A DNA stretch of 64,000 bases, taken from positions 93,095-157,094 of the forward strand of contig CANJBZ010000005.1 in assembly GCA_947473475.1 (NCBI GenBank), written 5' to 3'. Origin of the DNA: Alphaproteobacteria bacterium (GTDB lineage: Bacteria > Pseudomonadota > Alphaproteobacteria > Micropepsales > Micropepsaceae). The notes under the pieces were generated by a model. The model ran no database searches and was not told the origin of the DNA. It saw only the letters and a list, made by a program, of their open reading frames with translations. The position numbers were made by a program, and so were the translations under genes. Shown piece by piece: positions 1-8,842 of this stretch; the first letter of the stretch is position 1; each line of letters opens with the position of its first letter.

Positions 1-1
1 T

Positions 2-3000
2 ACCGTCATCGCCAGCGTTGCTTACACGCTTGGCGTTAATGTCGAAGAGTTACAGTTGACCGGCAGCGCACATTCCGGCACCGGCAACACACTCGCCAAT
101 ACGATAATCGGAACGGTGGGCGACGACAGCCTGGACGGCGCGGGCGGTAACGACACCATGGCCGGCGGGCTCGGCAACGACACCTACAAAGTCGACAGCG
201 CAAGCGATGCGGTCACGGAAATCTCCGGCGGTGGCAACGATACCGTAATTGCGAGTGTAGACTACACGCTGGGTGGCAATATCGAAGGGCTGCAGCTCGC
301 GGGCAGCGCGCATTCCGGCACGGGCAATTCAGACATCAACAGCATCGCAGGCGGCACTGGAAGCGATTCGCTGGACGGCGCGGGCGGTGCGGGCAACGAC
401 AACTACCAAGTCGACGACTCGGGCGACGTTGTGACCGAACTAGCCGGACAAGGTGTGGATACGGTCAACACAAGCCTTAGCAATTACACGTTGACCAACG
501 AAGTTGAGAACCTTGTTCACAGCGGCGCCGCTGATTTTTCGGGCAGCGGCAATGCGGCGGACAATTCGATTGTCAGCGGCGGTGGCAATGACAGTCTCTC
601 CGGTCTATCGGGCAAAGATACGATCGACGGCGGCGACGGGGCGGATACGATCGATGGCGGCGACGGCAACGATTCACTTATCGGTGGTGCAGGCGCCAGC
701 AATGACTCGCTCATCGGTGGCGCGGGCGACGATACGCTCGATGGCGCGTCCGGAGCCGATACGATGGCGGGCGGCGACGGTAACGACACCTATTACATCG
801 ACAATATCAACGACGTCGTCATCGAGAATGACGGCGGCGGCACAGACACCGTCTTCGTGAATTTCGATTGGACGCTGAATCCCAATATCGAATCGGTCCA
901 GATCACCGGCAGTGGTCATACCGTCACCGGAAATGACGCCGCCAATCGTCTGTCGGGCGGTTCTGGCAGCGACACCATCGACGGCGGCGCGGGAGACGAC
1001 ACCGAACTTGGCGGCGACGGCAACGATGAGCTGCGGTCCGGCTCCGGGCACGACACGCTCGCGGGCGGCAGCGGCGACGACCGTTACGTCTTGACGGGCG
1101 GAAGCGCCCATATCGAAGACTTTCTGGGCAACGACACCATCGACGCAAGCCAGGGCGTAGGCGACAACAGCATCGATCTTTCCGGCGATACGATTTCCCA
1201 TGTCGAAGGCCAGGATTGCGATCTGGGTAATGGCGGGACCACCGTCCTGCCGCTCGATGTTCAGTTTCTGCAGGATCTCAGCGGTTCATTCGGCGACGAC
1301 ATCGCCAATGTTCGCACCCTGGTTCCGCAGATCGTTTCGGCGCTTCAGGCCGTGCAACCGAATATCGAGTTCGGATCCTCGACTTTTGTCGATAAGGCCG
1401 TGTCGCCGTTCGGTGCGTCCGGCGAATGGGTCTACCAGACGTATTTGCCGCTGACGACGAACGTCGCCGCGCTGACCACGACCTACAACAACATGATTAT
1501 CCGTTTCGGCAATGACGAGCCGGAGGCGCAGATCGAGTCTCTTATGCAACTCGCTCTGCACAGTTCCGAGGTCGGATTCCGTGTGGACTCCGCACGTTTC
1601 GTGGTGCTGTTTACCGATGCGCCGTTCCACAACGCCGGTGACGGTGTGGCGGGCGGCATCGTCACGCCCAACAATGGCGATGCCATCATGGATGGCACTC
1701 CGGCCGGGACCGGCGAAGACTATCCCTCCATCACTCAGGTAACGAACGCCGTCATCTCGGCGAACATCATCCCGATTTTCGCAATCGCCAACAATTACGA
1801 GTCGGTCTATCAGACTCTTGTGACGCAACTTGGCCGAGGCGCGGTCGTCACACTGACCTCCAACAGCTCCAATGTTGTTTCCGCGATCACCAGCGGGCTG
1901 ACCGCGGCGACGGTGACGACCATCGAGAACGCCATCGGTGGCGCCGGCAATGACAGCCTTACCGGCAACGCGGTCGCCAACGATCTGGCCGGCAATGACG
2001 GCAATGACGTGCTTAGCGGCGCTGCAGGCGCGGATTCACTGCATGGCGGTGCAGGAAGCGACACTTTAACGGGCGGGACCGGCAACGATTCGATCGATGG
2101 CGGTGACGGCTCCGACAAGGCTGTCTTCTCAGGTTCGATTGCCGATTACACGGTCACGACGCTTGGCGGCACGACGACCGTAACCGACAATCGGGGCGGC
2201 ACGCCGGACGGCACGGACACGCTTACCAATGTTGAGGTACTTCAATTCTCGGACGGCACGGTGTCCCTGGTTTCCGGTGGCAATCACGCGCCGCAACTCG
2301 ATACCCCGATCTTCGATCAGGCGGCGACGGAGGACGCACCGTTCCTCTTCACCCTTCCTGCGAACACATTCTCCGATGTTGACCTCGGCGATGCCCTGAC
2401 CCTGTCGGCCACGCTTGCCAATGGCGACGCGCTTCCCACGTGGCTGTTCTTCAACGCAGCAACCGGCGCGTTCTCCGGCACTCCCGTCAATGGAGATGTC
2501 GGAACAATCTCGGTCAAAGTAACCGCGACCGACACAGCGGCAGCTACCGCTTCCGACGTGTTCGACCTCGCTGTGGCGAACGTCAACGACGCACCTACGG
2601 CAGTGGGAACGTCGGGGACACTGACTGAGAACTTGCCCGCAGGCGCTTATGTTGCGACCGTTTCCGCCACCGACGTCGATAGCGCGGTTCTTTTCTATTC
2701 CATCACCGGCGGCGATCCCGGCGGTTTGTTCGCCATCGACAGCGCTGGTGTCATCACGACAACGGCGCCCCTCGATTTTGAAACCGCCAGCGCCTACAGC
2801 CTCACCGTTACGGTCAGTGACGGGGCGCTGAGCGACACGGCTATTGTGGCCGTAACCGTCACAGACGTAGTCGCCGGCGATACTGTTACACTTCCTGACG
2901 GTGGTGCATCGCTCGCCGTAGGACCGAGCCTCGGCTTCGATCAGGTGAATGGCGGCTCCGGCATCGACACTTTGACGGTGACGTTGCCCGCAACCGACTC

Positions 3001-5668
3001 TGCTCATCCGGCGACTGTGAAAGCGAGTCTGGATGGCACAAAGATGCTCATCGACATCAATGGAGATGGGACGACCGATCTTAGTGTCGCGGGCGTCGAA
3101 GAGCTGGTCTTGAACGGACCCTATGTGAAAGTGTCGGGTGATCTTTCCGGCACGGGTTTGGCCCTTCACACGATAACCTACAATGGTGATACCGGCGCCA
3201 ATGTCTTCGATGCGTCGGGGTTGACCTCCGCTGAGGATGTTGTCGCGAATGGTTTTGCTGGCGCCGACACATTGATCGGAGCCGGAGGCAACGACGCCCT
3301 CAGCGGCGGCGATGACGCAGACTCCCTGACGGGGAACGCCGGCAACGACACATTGGACGGAGGCGCAGGTACAGACCGCATGACCGGCGGCCTCGGCAAT
3401 GACGTTTATGTCGTCGACAATGCCGGCGATGTGGTGACGGAGGCGAGCGCATCGGGAACGGACACGATCCTGACGACACTTTCTGCCTACACACTCTTTA
3501 CCAATGTGGAGAACCTCACCTATGCCGGTTCGGGCGATTTCACCGGCATAGGCAACACCGCCGGAAATTTGCTTACGGGCGGATCAGGCAATGACACCTT
3601 GAGCGCCCTCTCCGGCAACGACACACTTCTGGGCGGCGACGGCAACGACACGCTGGATACCGGCACGGGCAATAACAGCGTGCAGGGCGGTATCGGTGAT
3701 GACTCCATATTAGGGGGCACCGGCAACGACACGCTTGATGGCGGCGATGGTGCGGACACCATCGATGGCGGAGCCGGCAACGACTCCATCGAAGGCGATT
3801 CAGGCACTGGAAATGACGTGCTGTTGGGCGGGCTCGGAAACGACACACTGAATGGCATGGCTGGCGCCGATACGATGACCGGCGGCGCAGGAAACGACAC
3901 CTATGTCGTGGACGATGGTGGCGATCTCGTAACCGAAAATCCTGGCGAAGGCACTGACACCGCTAAAACCACGCTTTCCAGTTACCAGCTCACAGCCGAT
4001 GTCGAAAACCTGACCTTCATCGGTAGTGGCGACTTCTTCGGCACGGGTAACGACGCCGGCAACAGCATCATCGGTGGAACGGGTAACGACACACTGGATG
4101 GCGGTAGCGGCATCGACAGACTGGCAGGCGGCGCGGGCAACGACGCCTACATCGTCGACAATCTTCTGGATGTGGTGACGGAAGGGACGGCTGCGGGAAA
4201 TGACACGGTCTTCACCGCGCTCGACGCCTACACACTCGGCAAGAATGTTGAGACGTTGACCTATACCGGGGTGCATGGGTTTGCCGGCACAGGCAATACG
4301 TTGGCGAACGCTATTAACGGCGGCAACGGCAATGACACGCTCTCCGGCGGCAAGGGCGCCGACACCATGACGGGCGGGCTCGGCGACGATGTTTATGTTG
4401 TCGACAATATCGGCGATGTGGTGACGGAAAATTCCGGCGAAGGAACCGACATGGTGCAGTCGTCGATCGCCTACACCCTATCCAGCGATGTCGAAAATCT
4501 GCAGCTCACGGGCGCATCCGGGATCGGCGGTACAGGCAATGCCGGCGGCAACGTCCTTACCGGAAACGCCGGCAACAACGTTCTGGCCGGTCTTGGCGGT
4601 GCTGACACGGTCGACGGAGGCGGCGGGATCGACACCGCCACCTATGCTGCTTCGTCCTTCGCGGTGAATGTCAGCCTCGCCACGGGTTTAGCCAGCGGCG
4701 GCGATGCGGAAAGCGATAGCCTTATCAGCATTGAAAATCTCATCGGGTCCGGTCTGAACGACACGCTTGAGGGTGACGCAGGCAACAACGTGCTCAACGG
4801 AGGCGCGGGTATCGACACCGTCTCTTATGAGCACGCATCGGGAGCAGTTGCCGTCAGTCTGGCAGTCGGCGGCGCGCAAATCACCGGCAACGCGGGAACT
4901 GACACGCTGACTCTTTTTGAGAATCTCAACGGGTCCAGCTTCAGCGATTCACTAACCGGCTCGACCGCAAACAATGTGCTGACGGGGCTGGACGGTAACG
5001 ACACAATTTCTGGCGGCACTGGAGCGGACACTATGGCCGGCGGTTTCGGCGATGACGTCTTCATCGTCGATAATATCGGCGACGTCGTCAGCGAAAACTA
5101 CAGTGAAGGAACGGACGCAATCCAGTCCACGGTTTCTTATGCGCTGAACGACAACATCGAAAATCTGCTCCTCACGGGCAGCGGCGGCACCAACGGCACG
5201 GGAAACAACGATGACAACATCCTTACGGGCAACGCGAAGAACAATGTCCTCACCGGCCTCGACGGCAACGACACCCTCAACGGCGGCCTGGGCAACGACA
5301 CGCTCAATGGCGGCACCGGGACCGATCTGATGACGGGTGGCCTGGGTGCCGACCGGTTCGTCTTCACTGCCAACGACACCCCGGCAGGGGGCGCGCTCAT
5401 CGGCGAGATCACCGATTTCAGCCATGCGCAGTTGGACAAGATCGACCTCTCGGCGATCGACGCCAACGGGACGGCCGGCTCCGCCTTTACCTTTCCGGGC
5501 GGCTCTCCGGCCAACGGCTTCACGCACATTGCCGGCCAACTCCACTATGTCGTGAATGGCATCGGCGGGGTGAACGTGGAGGGCGATACCGATGGTGACG
5601 GGACCGCCGACTTTATAATCCAGGTCGATGGGGTCGCATCGCTGACAGCATCAGACTTCGTTCTCTAG
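2..5668 (+). CDS. Giant RTX calcium-binding repeat protein with vWA-like domain (5' end outside window)
   Basis: The reading frame is open from the first bases of the window and the first residues already match the internal repeat, so the gene begins upstream. Seen: many GGxGxDxL nonapeptides alternating with a longer repeat of the type NDTYxVDNxxDVVTE...NVENLxLTGSGxxxGTGN, as in haemolysin-type proteins. About 1250-1920 encodes a von Willebrand A-like domain opening with DLSGS, a MIDAS-like DxSxS. About 2284-2595 looks like a dystroglycan/cadherin-like Ig domain, and about 2593-2870 a cadherin repeat. The end (about 5335-5668: GLGADRFVF, ITDFSHAQLDKIDLSAID, then TASDFVL) resembles the serralysin-type C-terminal secretion region. 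Inferred: a calcium-folded surface or secreted adhesin exported by a type I system; no such exporter lies in the window. Confidence 0.9.
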   Translation, partial: TVIASVAYTLGVNVEELQLTGSAHSGTGNTLANTIIGTVGDDSLDGAGGNDTMAGGLGNDTYKVDSASDAVTEISGGGNDTVIASVDYTLGGNIEGLQLAGSAHSGTGNSDINSIAGGTGSDSLDGAGGAGNDNYQVDDSGDVVTELAGQGVDTVNTSLSNYTLTNEVENLVHSGAADFSGSGNAADNSIVSGGGNDSLSGLSGKDTIDGGDGADTIDGGDGNDSLIGGAGASNDSLIGGAGDDTLDGASGADTMAGGDGNDTYYIDNINDVVIENDGGGTDTVFVNFDWTLNPNIESVQITGSGHTVTGNDAANRLSGGSGSDTIDGGAGDDTELGGDGNDELRSGSGHDTLAGGSGDDRYVLTGGSAHIEDFLGNDTIDASQGVGDNSIDLSGDTISHVEGQDCDLGNGGTTVLPLDVQFLQDLSGSFGDDIANVRTLVPQIVSALQAVQPNIEFGSSTFVDKAVSPFGASGEWVYQTYLPLTTNVAALTTTYNNMIIRFGNDEPEAQIESLMQLALHSSEVGFRVDSARFVVLFTDAPFHNAGDGVAGGIVTPNNGDAIMDGTPAGTGEDYPSITQVTNAVISANIIPIFAIANNYESVYQTLVTQLGRGAVVTLTSNSSNVVSAITSGLTAATVTTIENAIGGAGNDSLTGNAVANDLAGNDGNDVLSGAAGADSLHGGAGSDTLTGGTGNDSIDGGDGSDKAVFSGSIADYTVTTLGGTTTVTDNRGGTPDGTDTLTNVEVLQFSDGTVSLVSGGNHAPQLDTPIFDQAATEDAPFLFTLPANTFSDVDLGDALTLSATLANGDALPTWLFFNAATGAFSGTPVNGDVGTISVKVTATDTAAATASDVFDLAVANVNDAPTAVGTSGTLTENLPAGAYVATVSATDVDSAVLFYSITGGDPGGLFAIDSAGVITTTAPLDFETASAYSLTVTVSDGALSDTAIVAVTVTDVVAGDTVTLPDGGASLAVGPSLGFDQVNGGSGIDTLTVTLPATDSAHPATVKASLDGTKMLIDINGDGTTDLSVAGVEELVLNGPYVKVSGDLSGTGLALHTITYNGDTGANVFDASGLTSAEDVVANGFAGADTLIGAGGNDALSGGDDADSLTGNAGNDTLDGGAGTDRMTGGLGNDVYVVDNAGDVVTEASASGTDTILTTLSAYTLFTNVENLTYAGSGDFTGIGNTAGNLLTGGSGNDTLSALSGNDTLLGGDGNDTLDTGTGNNSVQGGIGDDSILGGTGNDTLDGGDGADTIDGGAGNDSIEGDSGTGNDVLLGGLGNDTLNGMAGADTMTGGAGNDTYVVDDGGDLVTENPGEGTDTAKTTLSSYQLTADVENLTFIGSGDFFGTGNDAGNSIIGGTGNDTLDGGSGIDRLAGGAGNDAYIVDNLLDVVTEGTAAGNDTVFTALDAYTLGKNVETLTYTGVHGFAGTGNTLANAINGGNGNDTLSGGKGADTMTGGLGDDVYVVDNIGDVVTENSGEGTDMVQSSIAYTLSSDVENLQLTGASGIGGTGNAGGNVLTGNAGNNVLAGLGGADTVDGGGGIDTATYAASSFAVNVSLATGLASGGDAESDSLISIENLIGSGLNDTLEGDAGNNVLNGGAGIDTVSYEHASGAVAVSLAVGGAQITGNAGTDTLTLFENLNGSSFSDSLTGSTANNVLTGLDGNDTISGGTGADTMAGGFGDDVFIVDNIGDVVSENYSEGTDAIQSTVSYALNDNIENLLLTGSGGTNGTGNNDDNILTGNAKNNVLTGLDGNDTLNGGLGNDTLNGGTGTDLMTGGLGADRFVFTANDTPAGGALIGEITDFSHAQLDKIDLSAIDANGTAGSAFTFPGGSPANGFTHIAGQLHYVVNGIGGVNVEGDTDGDGTADFIIQVDGVASLTASDFVL

Positions 5669-5724
5669 CGGCTTGGGCTTAGGCCAACGGGATCGGGAGG
5701 CACTTATTCATATCAGCTGTTTGT

Positions 5725-5762
5725 CAGGGTCCACCGCCAACACTCCACGCCGTTGGACCCTG
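5725..5762. repeat. Inverted repeat 3' of the RTX gene
   Basis: CAGGGTCCA (5725-5733) and TGGACCCTG (5754-5762) form a perfect 9-bp stem with a 20-base loop, 57 bases after the RTX stop codon. No T-run follows, so it is a possible but unproven transcript end. Confidence 0.4.
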
Positions 5763-5944
5763 AATCTCGGGCAACCTCCACCTCGTTTTCCGACAACTGC
5801 CGACCCCGATTTGCCGCTACAAAAATCTAACTGTACCCGGAGCGATCGGCGGCAAGGAAAGAGGAAACAGCCAGCGTAGGTTTGAGTGCATGGCTGCAAT
5901 TCGCAGACTGCAGGTTTTCTTACTATCAAACTCGGAGAGAAACC

Positions 5945-6316
5945 ATGAATTCCAAGGCTCTAGGACTTGCCGCTAGCATTGCATTGGCAGCGATAGTTCC
6001 GGCTTCGGCGCATCATTCTCATGCGAATTATGAAGCCATCAAATGGATGGATATCAAAGGCAAAGTTACGGAAATGCAGTGGCTGAATCCCCATGTGTGG
6101 GTCTACCTCGACACAAAGGATTCTAAGGGTGAAACCGTTCAGTGGGCGCTTGAAGGCGGCAGCCCGGCGGCTCTGACCCGCGGCGGCTGGAAGAAGGACA
6201 CCGTCAAGGTTGGCGATGAGATCAACGTTAAGTGCCACGTCGCCAAGGACAGCAGTAACAACTGCCTTCTCGGCTTTCTCACGACGCCGGGTGGTCAGCC
6301 CAAAGAGTTCGACTAA
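5945..6316 (+). CDS. DUF6152-like small secreted protein
   Basis: A 123-residue protein with a clear signal peptide: residues 1-22 run MNSKALGLAASIALAAIVPA then SA, followed directly by HHSHANYE. The mature part (KGKVTEMQWLNPHVWVYLDTKD, WALEGGSPAALTRGGW, CLLGFLTTPGG) resembles the DUF6152 family of about 120-residue periplasmic proteins of unknown function, common in alphaproteobacteria. The HHSHA stretch after the likely cleavage site could bind metal, which is inference. ATG 5945 is chosen because GGAGAG lies at 5934-5939 and the signal peptide begins there. It appears monocistronic, with a hairpin terminator after it. Confidence 0.75.
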   Translation: MNSKALGLAASIALAAIVPASAHHSHANYEAIKWMDIKGKVTEMQWLNPHVWVYLDTKDSKGETVQWALEGGSPAALTRGGWKKDTVKVGDEINVKCHVAKDSSNNCLLGFLTTPGGQPKEFD

Positions 6317-6350
6317 CTACGTGTTCACCGAGCCTGTCTAGGCGCTCGCT

Positions 6351-6395
6351 TCCGGACCGTCTGTCAATTTCGCATGGCGGCGGTCCGGAGCTTTT
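6351..6395 (+). terminator. Intrinsic terminator after the DUF6152 gene
   Basis: TCCGGACCG (6351-6359) pairs perfectly with CGGTCCGGA (6381-6389), followed by GCTTTTC. It lies 34 bases after the stop codon at 6316. Confidence 0.7.
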
Positions 6396-6410
6396 CTGCA
6401 TACGATAGGT

Positions 6411-6542
6411 GAGACGGCTACGGCGCCTGAGGATCTGCACGCGCTGCTCAAACCCGCGACGCCCGATCAGTTACAGATGTGGCCGGTCGACAAGCGTGTC
6501 GGCAATGTGAAGAACGAGGGAGCGGAGTTGGCTCTTAGCGTG
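6411..6542 (+). pseudogene. Remnant of an SRAP (YedK/HMCES-like) gene, C-terminal fragment
   Basis: In one frame this stretch reads ETATAPEDLHALLKPATPDQ followed by LQMWPVDKRVGNVKNEGAEL. That resembles the C-terminus of SOS-response-associated peptidases (family pattern: LLKPxxxxxLxxWPVSxRVNxxKN). No start codon or N-terminal catalytic half is present upstream, where a terminator sits instead, so I read it as gene decay. The rest of 6543-6720 shows no convincing gene; on the minus strand about 6560-6620 a short CPTCGQ zinc-ribbon-like phrase can be read, possibly another scrap. Family assignment is from motif memory only. Confidence 0.45.
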
Positions 6543-6720
6543 ATGAGCGATAGAGCCAGGGCCGTTCTTGTCCACGATCTGCCCGCAGGTGGGGCACACG
6601 TCGGGAATACGGCTCACGGGGTGTTAGGCGTTTTTCTTCAGCATAATCGCTACAAACCAGCCGAAATCAGCGGCATTATGGCTGCGGAGATTTGGGCTTA
6701 GCGGATTTAACCTAAGCCAA

Positions 6721-6797
6721 TGGCGCACCGGGCAGGATTCGAACCCACGACCCCCAGATTCGTAGTCTGGTGCTCTATCCAGCTGAGCTACCGGTGC
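6721..6797 (-). tRNA. tRNA-Arg (anticodon ACG)
   Basis: Read on the minus strand: acceptor GCACCGG pairs with CCGGTGC, then D arm GCTCAGCTGGATAGAGC, anticodon stem CCAGA/TCTGG with loop CTACGAA (anticodon ACG), T arm containing GGTTCGAATCC, discriminator G, and an encoded CCA at 6721-6723. The cloverleaf is complete. ACG is normally read as ICG after adenosine deamination and decodes CGU/CGC/CGA. Confidence 0.97.
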
Positions 6798-7062
6798 GTT
6801 CAGGGCCGCCGAAACTAGTGACGCGCGGACCAATTGGCAAGAGAGGCTTTTTCGGCTTGTTCAAGCCCGCTTAGCAAGCTTCCCGAGGTGCGGCCAAGTA
6901 GCCGCTCAGCGGGAGCCAGAGCTGTGCACGCCCATTGTAGGCCTTGCCGGAGCGCCCCCCTGCGGCAGGCAGCTCCACCTTTTCACTCCACCGTCAGTCC
7001 GTCCAAGAAGGCTGGGCAGATCGGGGCGGTGTGCGTTAGGTTCGGCTTGGTCCGGCACGAGT

Positions 7063-8784
7063 ATGGTCATGAAGCGGTTTGCATCGGCGGCGAAGGGTTT
7101 CTGGGGCGCTTGCGCTATGGCGGCCCTGCTGGCTCCCTGCGCACCCGCAGGCGCTGCCACGGCTGCCCATCGCATGATTGTCGCCGCGGAGCCCGACGCG
7201 GCCCAGGCGGGGCTGGATATGCTTCGCGCGGGCGGCTCCGCCGTGGATGCGGCTATAGCGGCCCAAATGGTGCTTACCCTTGAGGAGCCGCAGTCCTCTG
7301 GAATCGGCGGGGGCGCCTACCTGATCGTCTCGGACGGGGCTGAGCTTCGCGCCTATGACGGCCGCGAGACAGCACCGGCTTCCGCCAAGCCCACCATGTT
7401 TCTGGACAAGGACGGCAAGCCGCGCCGCCACTTCGATGCCGTTCCGGGCGGGCTGTCGGTCGGGGTGCCCGGCGCGGTCCGCGTGCTCGCCATGGCGCAT
7501 GCGGCGCACGGCAAGCTGCCATGGGCGAAATTGTTCGAGCCGGCCATTAGGCTTGCCGAACAGGGATTCAAAGTCCCACCCAGGCTAGCCATCGAACTTG
7601 CCGAAGGCGGCCCCCGCCTGGCGGCAATGCCCGACATACGCGCCAATTTCCTTCATCCCGACGGCACGCCCATCAAGCCGGGAGAGATGTGGCGCAATGA
7701 AAAGCTTGGCCGCAGTTTTCGCCAAATCGCGCAGGGCGGGCCGGACGCCTTTTATTCCGGCGTCATAGCCGACGACATTGTGAACGCGGTCGCGATGGCG
7801 CCGGTCAATCCCGCCGTGATGACGCGGGCGGACCTCGCCGGCTATCAAGCCAAGGAACGCGCCCCGCTGTGCGGCGACTACCGCCGCTATCGCGTCTGTT
7901 CGGTGCCCCCTTCTACATCGGGCGGCGCGACGGTCCTGCAAATTCTCGGGCTCCTCCAGCGCTTCCCGTCGTCCGACCTGCAACCACGGACGCTAACCGC
8001 GCTCCACTTGATTTCAGAAGCGGAACGCCTCGCCTATGCCGATCGCGCACAATGGCTCGGCGACCCCGATTTTGTCCCCGTGCCGCTCGCTGGACTTATG
8101 GACCGCGCGTACCTGGATTCCCGCTCCCGCCTTATCGACCCGATGCGTGCGATGGGAACCGCGCCGGCCGGCGTGCCCTTGCTGCAAAAGACGGAGCTGC
8201 CCGTCTATGCGCCGATGCGGCCACAGATCGAACAGGGCACCAGCCACCTTGCTGTGGTGGATGACCGAGGCGAAGCCGTCTCGATGACGACCTCCGTGGA
8301 AGCGGCTTTTGGCGCTCAGATTGCCGCGGGCGGCTTTCTGCTGAACAATCAGCTTACGGACTTTTCGTATGAGCCCATCATCGACGGCAAGCCCGTCGCC
8401 AACGCGCCTGCACCGGGAAAGCGGCCACTTAGCGCCATGTCGCCTACGATCGTTTTCGACCCCGACGGAAAGTTCTTCGCAGCGGTCGGTTCGCCCGGCG
8501 GGCGGCAAATCATCGGCTATGTAGCGCAAGCCATCGTCAATTTGATCGACGCGAAATTGTCCATGCCCGAAGTCGCGGCGGCCCCGCGCCATATCAATTT
8601 GAACGGCGCCACGCTGATCGAGCGCGGCATGCAGCTGGAAACGCTGACGCCCGCTTTGACCGCGATGGGACATCAGGTGCGGCCCGTAAAATTCGATTCG
8701 GGGGTGAACGGCATTCGCCGTGTCAGCGGCGGATATGAGGGCGGCGCCGATCCACGGCGCGAGGGCGTGGCGCTTGGCGATTGA
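7063..8784 (+). CDS. ggt: Gamma-glutamyltransferase (glutathione hydrolase)
   Basis: A 573-residue member of the Ntn-hydrolase gamma-glutamyltransferase family, which hydrolyses or transfers the gamma-glutamyl group of glutathione in the periplasm. Seen: a signal peptide (about residues 1-33), family signatures GGSAVDAAIAAQMVL and SSGIGGGAYL, the self-cleavage site QGTSHLAVVD with catalytic Thr at about residue 393, and the late GSPGGRQIIG motif. Length is normal for an unprocessed precursor. ATG codons lie at 7063 and 7069; no strong ribosome site separates them. The gene stands alone between the tRNA and the TPR glycosyltransferase gene. Confidence 0.93.
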   Translation: MVMKRFASAAKGFWGACAMAALLAPCAPAGAATAAHRMIVAAEPDAAQAGLDMLRAGGSAVDAAIAAQMVLTLEEPQSSGIGGGAYLIVSDGAELRAYDGRETAPASAKPTMFLDKDGKPRRHFDAVPGGLSVGVPGAVRVLAMAHAAHGKLPWAKLFEPAIRLAEQGFKVPPRLAIELAEGGPRLAAMPDIRANFLHPDGTPIKPGEMWRNEKLGRSFRQIAQGGPDAFYSGVIADDIVNAVAMAPVNPAVMTRADLAGYQAKERAPLCGDYRRYRVCSVPPSTSGGATVLQILGLLQRFPSSDLQPRTLTALHLISEAERLAYADRAQWLGDPDFVPVPLAGLMDRAYLDSRSRLIDPMRAMGTAPAGVPLLQKTELPVYAPMRPQIEQGTSHLAVVDDRGEAVSMTTSVEAAFGAQIAAGGFLLNNQLTDFSYEPIIDGKPVANAPAPGKRPLSAMSPTIVFDPDGKFFAAVGSPGGRQIIGYVAQAIVNLIDAKLSMPEVAAAPRHINLNGATLIERGMQLETLTPALTAMGHQVRPVKFDSGVNGIRRVSGGYEGGADPRREGVALGD

Positions 8785-8842
8785 CGATGCGGGTTGATGC
8801 CGCGCAAAACCCTGCCGGCGCAACCTGACTCTGCGGGCATGA

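Noticed and set aside
2129..3169. 346-residue open frame antisense to the RTX gene
   Set aside because: It mirrors the codon bias of the GC-rich repeat gene, shows no domain and no ribosome site.
2..5668. Regular DNA repeats resembling a CRISPR or minisatellite
   Set aside because: The repeats code in frame for RTX nonapeptides and longer protein repeats, with degenerate third positions and no spacer structure.
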